NCBI GenBank assembly: GCA_013397695.1
Contig: VYZI01000112.1
Location: 2,360,906 to 2,424,905 of the forward strand
Source: Centropus unirufus
Taxonomy: Eukaryota; Chordata; Aves; Cuculiformes; Centropidae
DNA: 64,000 bases
Direction of reading: 5' to 3'
Shown here: one piece after another, positions 59,301 to 64,000 of the stretch
Position numbering within the stretch: position 1 is the stretch's first letter
How the letters are laid out: each line of letters begins with the position of its first letter
Notes under the pieces: model-generated
What the model was told of the DNA's origin: nothing
What the model saw: the letters and a program-made list of their open reading frames with translations, nothing else
Database searches by the model: none
Program-made: the position numbers and the translations under genes

Positions 59301-62300
59301 AATCAACCTGAGCTTTGCGTTTCTGATGGAGAGCATGGGAAAGAAAATAAGGAATATATGGATCTTTCCCTCCTCTGGTGTTTCCATACACTACCATGTT
59401 ATGGATTTGTAAATTTGGGAGGTTGGGGTCAGTATTCAGACCAGTGTGTGATGAGCGCCAGTCTCTGCATCTTCCATGAATTTTCCTACTCTCATAAAGA
59501 GCTTGGCTCTTGGCCTTTGCACCATCTTGCGGCTGCAAGTAACACAATTCTCTGTGTGTCTTGTGAAACAGAAATTTTGGTTTGCTTTCGTGCCTTCTAG
59601 CTCTTTAATGAGAAACAATGAGTAATTGTTCATGTATATGCCATTTTACTCTAATCTGTTTCCCAGCAAGTATCCAATTAAAAACCTAGTATTCATTACA
59701 CTGGCAAGTGGATTTTGACATACTTTATTCTGCAGTCTTCTCAAATGTTCTTTGTTTTAATTTAATAATTGCTGATCTGTAAATTGTCTAAGCTAATATA
59801 ACCCATATGTTGATACACAGTATCCAGAAACAGTGCGTTTGCACATTAGTAATTACGAGTATGAAATTGAAAGAATTATTGATATTCTGAATTATAAACT
59901 CAGAGGTTAAAAGGAAGTTAAGTATAAATCTGCAAGAAATTATTTTTATATTGGTACCCCCTGAGTAGCTCCATAACTGGATTATCTAATATGTAGGGAT
60001 TTTCCAAAGCATGAACTTGGCTCTCTAGAACAATTTGAAAAAAATAATTTTTAATAAAATAGTTTTATAAAGAAACATTAATAATCCTTATATGCTATGG
60101 ACATCCCATAATATAATTTCTGTGAGCAACTAACGTTGATTTAGATTGTCTGGAATAAAAAAGTCACTTTTTGACGAAGTCACTATTTTCTACAGTTACA
60201 AAATAACTGATGCATGAAGTAAACAAGATCCATGTTCCCCTTCCCTCCTAATATATTCTACCTTTACCCAACACTTTTCAGTTACAAAAGAAAAACTGAG
60301 GTTCTTTCTCTATTTGAAAAAACAGGTTTTACAGGAGATAAAAATCAATTTACCTTTTTCAGAAAAAAATTCCACTTGACACATTTTTATTTGAAAATTG
60401 AAAGTTGCTTATTCTTGCTACTAGTACTGGCATTGTAAGTGAAAAATCTTGTTTTAAAATATTTCACTTATTGGAACAAAGATTGGTTCTCAGGAGTGCT
60501 TTTTTCTCTCCTTAAATAGGACGCAGATATGAATTTAATGCAAAGCGTAGCCAAAGCATTAGCGGGTGCTTCTACAACTCACTTTGGAGTTTATGTACCT
60601 CCTACCCAAGAAAAAGTAAATAAAATAAAAATATTAAGAGACCACTTTCAGCAGGAATGGAAAATGCTTCAGTGTTCAGGTGAGTTGTGTGGTTTTATCT
60701 TTAGTTCTTCTTAAATATCCAAGGTTCTCAAAAGATGATGAAATCCAGCTGGATCCTGTAAGTCAGTGGGAGATCAGAGTCAATGGGCACACAGTGATCT
60801 AAGGTGAAAAGGATGAAACTCTGAATGCCACTTGAGCCAGAAAGCATCAAATTTTATAGCATAAAAACTGTGCCCTTGGGCACTTTGAATGCTCCAATTT
60901 TGAATCCTCCAAAAATTTTGAAATTAGGCTACCAAAATATTCAAGTAAGCTCTACATGATGCCATGGGTTCGGCAGGGGGAGACTTCGTTTTCCCATGAA
61001 GCTGGTAATGACACAGCTGGGGCAGGGCTCCCATGCTGGCCAAAAGGATATTCCATAACTTAGGACATCGTGCTCAGAGGGAAACTGGCTGGGTGGTGGG
61101 GTTGGTGACACAGCTTGAGGCTTGGGAGCGTGCCAGGCATTGACGTTGTGTAGCACCTGTTTTTATTCCTTTACTGTTAGTTGTATTTTCTCTTCCTTTG
61201 TTGTCCTGTTAAACTGTTTTTATCCCAACCCATGAGTTTTACCTTCTTTGTTTCTGATTGTCCTCCCCATCCCACTCGGGAGAGGTGTGAACGAGCAGCC
61301 GTGAGGTTCTTGGCTGTTGGCTGAGGCTAAGGCACAACAACTGGCTCTGACTGCTAACCCGTTCTCTCAATATTGTGCAGAACGAGGGTATGTTTTCATT
61401 TATGTTTGACTTGGTCAGAAGGCCACCCATATCCTGGGCCGCATCAAAAGATGCGTGGCCAGCAGGTCAAGGGAGGTGATTCTGTCCTTCTCTCTTGTGA
61501 GACCCCAGCTGGAGTACTCTGTCCAGTCCTGGAATCCTCAGTAGAAGGATATGGAACTGTTGGAACAGGTCCAGAGGAGGGCCATGAAGAGGATCAGAGG
61601 GCTGGAGCTATGAGAACAGGCTGAGAGAGTTGGGGTTGTTCAGCCGGCGGAAGACTCCAGGGAGACCTTATAATGGCTTTCCCATACCTGAAGGAGGCCT
61701 ACAGGGAGGGAAGCTAGGGAAGGACTTTTAAGAAAGGTGTGCAGTGATAGGAGGAGTGGGAATGGCTATAAACTAGAGAGGGTAAGATTTAAACTAGACA
61801 TTAGGAAGAAATTTTCACTCTGAGGGTGGTGAGGCACTGGCACAGGTTGCCCAGGGAGGTTGTGGATGCCACTTCCCTGGAGGTGTTCAAGGCCAGGTTG
61901 GATGGGGCCTTGAGAGCCTGGTCTAGTGGAACGTGTCCCTGCCCATGTCTGGGGGTTGGAACCGGATGATCTTTTAAGGTCCCCTCCAACATAAACCACT
62001 GTATGATTCTATAACTTCACTTAACTCAGTACTGGTGGGTCATGCGTAAAATACCTTCACAAATAGCTGAGGATCGGTCGCTGTGTTTGTACAGCAGATT
62101 AGGCAGGCGTGTGTCTTCCCAAACTTATTTGCCTAGCAACGTTTCTCTACTGAGTAACTTCTGGTTTGCAACAAAGAAAGCAATGAGAAAGGGGGGCAGC
62201 TCTGGCAGAAAATGCCCTGCTCGCTCTCAGAACAAGCGGCCAAGAGCAGCAGTCTGTTTGCAATAAAAATGTTCTTATGGGCCTGGGGATGGTGTGACCC

Positions 62301-62364
62301 TGATGAGTAACTGCATTTCTTATTGCTCTTCTTTTCAGTGAAGGATGGGATTTCAAGAAATTGA
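44272..62364 (+). CDS. HDAC10: HDAC10 (class IIb deacetylase, polyamine deacetylase), complete
   Basis: Twenty coding exons splice in frame to 679 codons (human about 669). The N-terminal deacetylase domain keeps the zinc and catalytic residues at canonical numbers: His136-His137 in RPPGHH, Asp174 and His176 in VDWDVHHG, Asp267 in SAGYDSGIGDPEG, and Tyr307 in EGGYH. Glu274, the gatekeeper that makes HDAC10 prefer N8-acetylspermidine over acetyl-lysine, is present. The helix motif that is PECE in human reads PVCD here (residues 23-26). A low-complexity linker (exon 13) leads to the catalytically dead second domain (for example FILPVAYSYQPDLTVVAVGP). The enzyme acts mainly in the cytoplasm. ATG 44272 has G at -3 and +4 and begins MASGTALVYDEEM. 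HDAC6, the other class IIb member, has two active domains and does not fit. Confidence 0.95.
45185..45319 (+). CDS. HDAC10: HDAC10 coding exon 2 (PVCD helix, start of deacetylase domain)
   Basis: Encodes DPVCDIEVPERLSSSYEQL through GSEEEILLVHS. Acceptor tttttag, donor gtttga. Confidence 0.94.
45320..47385 (+). other. HDAC10 intron 2
   Basis: A 2.1-kb intron. Overlapping open frames on both strands at 45.65-46.1 kb lie in a GC-richer patch and match no family I know; nothing else is recognised. Confidence 0.5.
47386..47482 (+). CDS. HDAC10: HDAC10 coding exon 3
   Basis: Encodes LEHLKVAKSTQTMNEEEL through YDAFFFHP; donor gtgtgt, phase 0. Confidence 0.94.
48064..48161 (+). CDS. HDAC10: HDAC10 coding exon 4
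   Basis: Encodes NTYRCARLAVGATLQLVDAV through NGMALV; acceptor ctctttcag, donor gtaaga. Confidence 0.94.
48243..48347 (+). CDS. HDAC10: HDAC10 coding exon 5 (PPGHH catalytic histidines)
   Basis: Encodes PPGHHSQRNAANGFCLFNNV, containing His136 and His137; donor gtgagt. Confidence 0.96.
48550..48618 (+). CDS. HDAC10: HDAC10 coding exon 6 (zinc ligands DWDVHH)
   Basis: Encodes ILIVDWDVHHGQGTQYIFEE with zinc ligands Asp174 and His176. Confidence 0.96.
49239..49365 (+). CDS. HDAC10: HDAC10 coding exon 7
   Basis: Encodes VLYFSWHRYEHQEFWPSL through GFNINLPWNK; phase 0 donor gtaaat. Confidence 0.94.
49825..49890 (+). CDS. HDAC10: HDAC10 coding exon 8
   Basis: Encodes VGMGNSDYLAAFFHVLLP and VAFE; phase 0 at both ends. 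Confidence 0.94.
50275..50334 (+). CDS. HDAC10: HDAC10 coding exon 9 (zinc ligand Asp267, gatekeeper Glu274)
   Basis: Encodes FDPELVLVSAGYDSGIGDPE. By the spliced numbering Asp267 and Glu274 sit exactly where the family expects them. Confidence 0.96.
50698..50787 (+). CDS. HDAC10: HDAC10 coding exon 10
   Basis: Encodes GQMNATPEVFAHLTHFLM through KLCVILE; phase 0 at both ends. Confidence 0.94.
50788..53762 (+). other. HDAC10 introns around exon 11
   Basis: Two introns (50788-52064 and 52172-53762). They hold a T/G-rich tract at about 52870-52922 and no recognisable gene or repeat. Confidence 0.5.
52065..52171 (+). CDS. HDAC10: HDAC10 coding exon 11 (catalytic Tyr307)
   Basis: Encodes GGYHLKSLSESVCMTVKTLL through GDMAPCL, with Tyr307 in GGYH; donor gtaagc. 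Confidence 0.95.
53763..53830 (+). CDS. HDAC10: HDAC10 coding exon 12
   Basis: Encodes AIESIQNVRAAHKPYWKCLM; acceptor cttttgtag, donor gtaatt. Confidence 0.92.
54312..54585 (+). CDS. HDAC10: HDAC10 coding exon 13 (interdomain linker)
   Basis: A 274-nt exon rich in Ser, Asn, Glu and Lys (for example NLSTEHESNINNNEETVKVE), ending HLVEEMDKTEIKTLV. Poorly conserved linker between the active and inactive domains; acceptor tttttctctag. Confidence 0.9.
55210..55297 (+). CDS. HDAC10: HDAC10 coding exon 14
   Basis: Encodes GFYADLVEDETLLSLGSMLA through ILDKILKKE; donor gtaata. Confidence 0.92.
55298..56865 (+). other. HDAC10 intron 14
   Basis: A 1.6-kb intron with nothing recognised. Confidence 0.5.
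56866..56945 (+). CDS. HDAC10: HDAC10 coding exon 15
   Basis: Encodes VCSGIAASPLSSVAVALRHS through FGFQ, part of the inactive second domain; donor gtgaat. Confidence 0.92.
57437..57490 (+). CDS. HDAC10: HDAC10 coding exon 16
   Basis: Encodes VLCIFVGDMQIAPNTED; acceptor cttttctgcag, donor gtgagg. Confidence 0.92.
58088..58172 (+). CDS. HDAC10: HDAC10 coding exon 17
   Basis: Encodes KILLIQICEKEQSGKSSSKH and CISLNWKE; acceptor ctttacag, donor gtaagg. Confidence 0.91.
58621..58806 (+). CDS. HDAC10: HDAC10 coding exon 18
   Basis: A 186-nt exon encoding FSAVLGFILPVAYSYQPDLT, then VVAVGPNRSLGINGISLLFA and on to ESRIFAVIE. Acceptor gttcttaaag, donor gtaagt. Confidence 0.94.
58807..60519 (+). other. 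HDAC10 intron 18
   Basis: A 1.7-kb A/T-rich intron with nothing recognised. Confidence 0.5.
60520..60679 (+). CDS. HDAC10: HDAC10 coding exon 19
   Basis: Encodes DADMNLMQSVAKALAGASTT through RDHFQQEWKMLQCS, matching the C-terminal QWKMLQC of mammalian HDAC10; donor gtgagt. Confidence 0.94.
60955..61341 (+). mobile_element. Solo LTR of an avian endogenous retrovirus
   Basis: Typical bird LTR landmarks occur in order: a T-rich stretch (ttactgttagttgtattttc), ctcctccccatcccactcgg-like sequence, gagaggtgtgaacgagcagc, and an end of ggctgaggctaaggcacaaca. No internal retroviral genes or second LTR flank it, so it is a solo LTR inside an HDAC10 intron. The 5' border and target-site duplication are uncertain. 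Confidence 0.65.
61418..62015 (+). mobile_element. CR1 LINE 3' portion (end of ORF2 and 3' UTR)
   Basis: The order gtggccagcaggtcaaggga, gagaccccagctggagtact, ggtccagaggagggccatga, ggttgcccagggaggttgtg, and the terminus ccactgtatgattctataac are sense-strand CR1 landmarks. The octamer end lies near 62013. Confidence 0.93.
62339..62364 (+). CDS. HDAC10: HDAC10 terminal coding exon (8 codons)
   Basis: After a good acceptor (ttgctcttcttttcag) the frame reads VKDGISRN and stops with TGA at 62362-62364. It is short and weakly conserved. If the previous intron were retained, the protein would instead end GELCGFIFSSS. No canonical AATAAA was found in the roughly 400 bp after the stop. Confidence 0.65.
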
Positions 62365-62794
62365 CCTCACTTCAAAGTTATTTTACACAGCACAAGAAAA
62401 AGAAACTGTGTTGCTGTCATTGCCGTTTAAATCACCAGAAAAAGGGATGGTTGATGTCGGAACTGGAGCCACTCACAGTTGTCTCCTGTTTTTAAGATAC
62501 TTGTAATCCATATTTTCATTTGGAGAATTGTGCTTGCAAATTCTTTATTGGCACTTATTATTCAAGATGGACATGTGCAAGCTCTCGTGCTTCATCACTG
62601 CACCTTGGGGCCTGTGTCATCTGTGACAATGAACGGTCCGGCTTGTGTCTGCAGCCCCGTGACGGCAGAGTCCAGAAGCTGGGAGACTGAAATAGGCATT
62701 CACCATGGCCAAAATATTGTAATGGTTTTCACTACGATACGGAAGTGCTTGCTACCACCTCCACTGTTTCCGTGGGAGTTTAAACGTCACAACA

Positions 62795-63625
62795 GGTCCC
62801 AGAATCATGGGATCACTAAAGTTGGAAAAGACCTCGAAGATCATCAAGTCCAGCCGTCAGCCCAACACCACCCTGCCTACTCAACCATGTCACAAAGTGC
62901 CACGTCTACACACTTTCGTTCTTTGAACACCTCCAGGAATGGTGACTCCACCCCTTCCCAGGGCAGCTTGTTCTAATGTTTGACCACTCTTGGTGAAGAA
63001 ATTTTTCCTCCTGTCCAATCTAAACTGCCCTTGGTGCAACTTGAGGCTATTCCCTCTCATCCTGTCGCCTGTCACTTGGGAGCAGAGACCAATACCAACC
63101 TCCTTTTAGGTACCTGTAGAGGGCGATGAGGTCTCCCTCCGCTCACCTTCCTTTTTTTCCAGACTAGACAATCCCAGTTCTCTCACTGCTTCTCACCAGG
63201 CTTGTGCTCCAGCCCCTTCACCAGCTTCATCGCCATCCTCTGGACGCGCTCCAGCACCTTAAAGTCTGAACGTAAAATTGAAACAAAAAAACTGAACGTA
63301 GTTATTTGAGATACGACCACACCAGTGCTGAGCACAGGGGGACGATCACCTCCCTGACCCTCCTGGCTCATGCTCAGTCAGCTGCCAACCAACACTCCCA
63401 GGTCCTTCTCCTCCAGGCAGCTTTCCAGCCACTCTTCCCTATGCCTGTGGTGCTGCCTGGGGTTGTGTCCCAAGCGCAGGACCCGGCATTTGGCCTTGTT
63501 GAACCCCATCCCGTTGGCCTCAGCCCATCGTGCGGCCCGGGCTGCTCCAGGGCCTCGCTCCCGCTGTGGCGCTGCCTGCAGCCCGGCTGGGGGCACCCGG
63601 GGCAAGTCCCTGTGTCCATGAAATT
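62795..63625 (-). mobile_element. CR1 LINE 3' portion
   Basis: It opens ccagaatcatgggatcacta, aagttggaaaagacctcgaa, gatcatcaagtccagcc. It passes ctcatcctgtcgcctgtcac and gacgcgctccagcacctt and ends in the ttctcctccaggcagctttc and atcccgttggcctcagccca part of ORF2, all reverse-complemented. Confidence 0.93.
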
Positions 63626-63879
63626 TCCATTTCCTCCCGCGAGTCAAACACTTCGGGAAACGGGGAAATGGCCAGGCTTCAGAATATTTCAGGACAGATT
63701 TATTGGTTTATTCTTTTCTCTCCCCTGAAAAAAACAATAAAAAACAATGTAAAAAACGCGTGGTATTTTTGACAATCCAGCGTTTCCAAGGGAAGGCCGT
63801 TTCCTCAGGAATTTCTCTGCTTGTTCCCCTCTACCCGCCTTTGTCCCCCTAAATTCCTACAGCTCCCGCCTCAACAGCG

Positions 63880-64000
63880 TCCCGCTTTGGCGGGTGTATC
63901 CCTACGATCTTGATCAAATCCAGTAAAGCGCGAATCCCGGGGGGCGGGGCGCGCGCTGCGGCCCCGGCACACAGCCCCGAGCCACGCACCCAGCCGCGCA
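63880..64000. promoter_or_regulatory. Start of a CpG island at the right edge
   Basis: ggggggcggggcgcgcgctg and similar dense CpG occupy the last 120 bases. It probably belongs to the promoter of the next gene beyond the window; no exon can be called. Confidence 0.55.

Noticed and set aside
61373..61624. Open frame in the last HDAC10 intron
   Set aside because: It is largely CR1 sequence.
1..64000. tRNA, rRNA, CRISPR arrays, operons
   Set aside because: No tRNA box B-like motif in a cloverleaf context, no rRNA stretch and no regularly spaced direct repeats were seen; prokaryotic features are not expected here.

Overview
The window looks like vertebrate nuclear DNA, most probably from a bird. 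Genes are split into short exons with GT-AG introns. The dispersed repeats are CR1 LINE copies with the avian-type 3' end, plus one LTR of a kind typical of bird endogenous retroviruses. A sizzled-type secreted frizzled-related gene is also present, a family absent from the human genome. Gene order matches the human 22q13.33 block MAPK12-HDAC10, with extra genes in between. Two assembly gaps (14045-14139 and 43375-43793) and one ambiguous base (569) show a draft assembly.

Layout. (1) 1-16956: the 3' two thirds of MAPK12 (p38 gamma) on the + strand. Eight coding exons run from the catalytic-loop region to a PDZ-ligand C-terminus; the 5' exons lie left of the window. Its 3' UTR probably runs to about 17.1 or 19.8 kb. 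(2) 20.8-22.3 kb: debris, namely a SCYL2-like pseudogene fragment and a decayed mariner transposase. (3) 22.9-28.5 kb: an unrecognised + strand gene candidate made of tandemly duplicated exon pairs (A1-B1, A2-B2, A3-B3). Phases match throughout, and a plausible terminal exon and poly(A) signal lie downstream. In the two youngest units the exons are clearly less alike than the intron between them, which suggests rapid protein change. (4) 28.6-38.3 kb: no gene recognised, but a CpG-rich island sits at about 31.8-32.5 kb. (5) 38.35-41.7 kb: a complete four-exon sizzled-like gene with a TATA box, signal peptide, frizzled cysteine-rich domain and netrin-like domain. (6) 42.7-44.2 kb: a CR1 piece, a 33-bp minisatellite and the CpG-island promoter of HDAC10, partly lost in the gap. 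(7) 44272-62364: complete HDAC10, 20 coding exons, 679 codons by my splice model. (8) 62.8-64.0 kb: a CR1 copy, then the start of another CpG island at the right edge, presumably the next gene's promoter.

The three recognised genes are functionally separate: a stress-activated kinase of the cytoplasm and nucleus, a secreted inhibitor acting in BMP/Tolloid (or Wnt) signalling, and a polyamine deacetylase. What they share is synteny. Human MAPK12 and HDAC10 are direct neighbours, whereas here about 27 kb with sizzled and the tandem-exon gene lies between them. All calls come from reading and hand splicing the sequence. No database search or alignment program was run, and comparisons with human or fish proteins rest on memory of those families.
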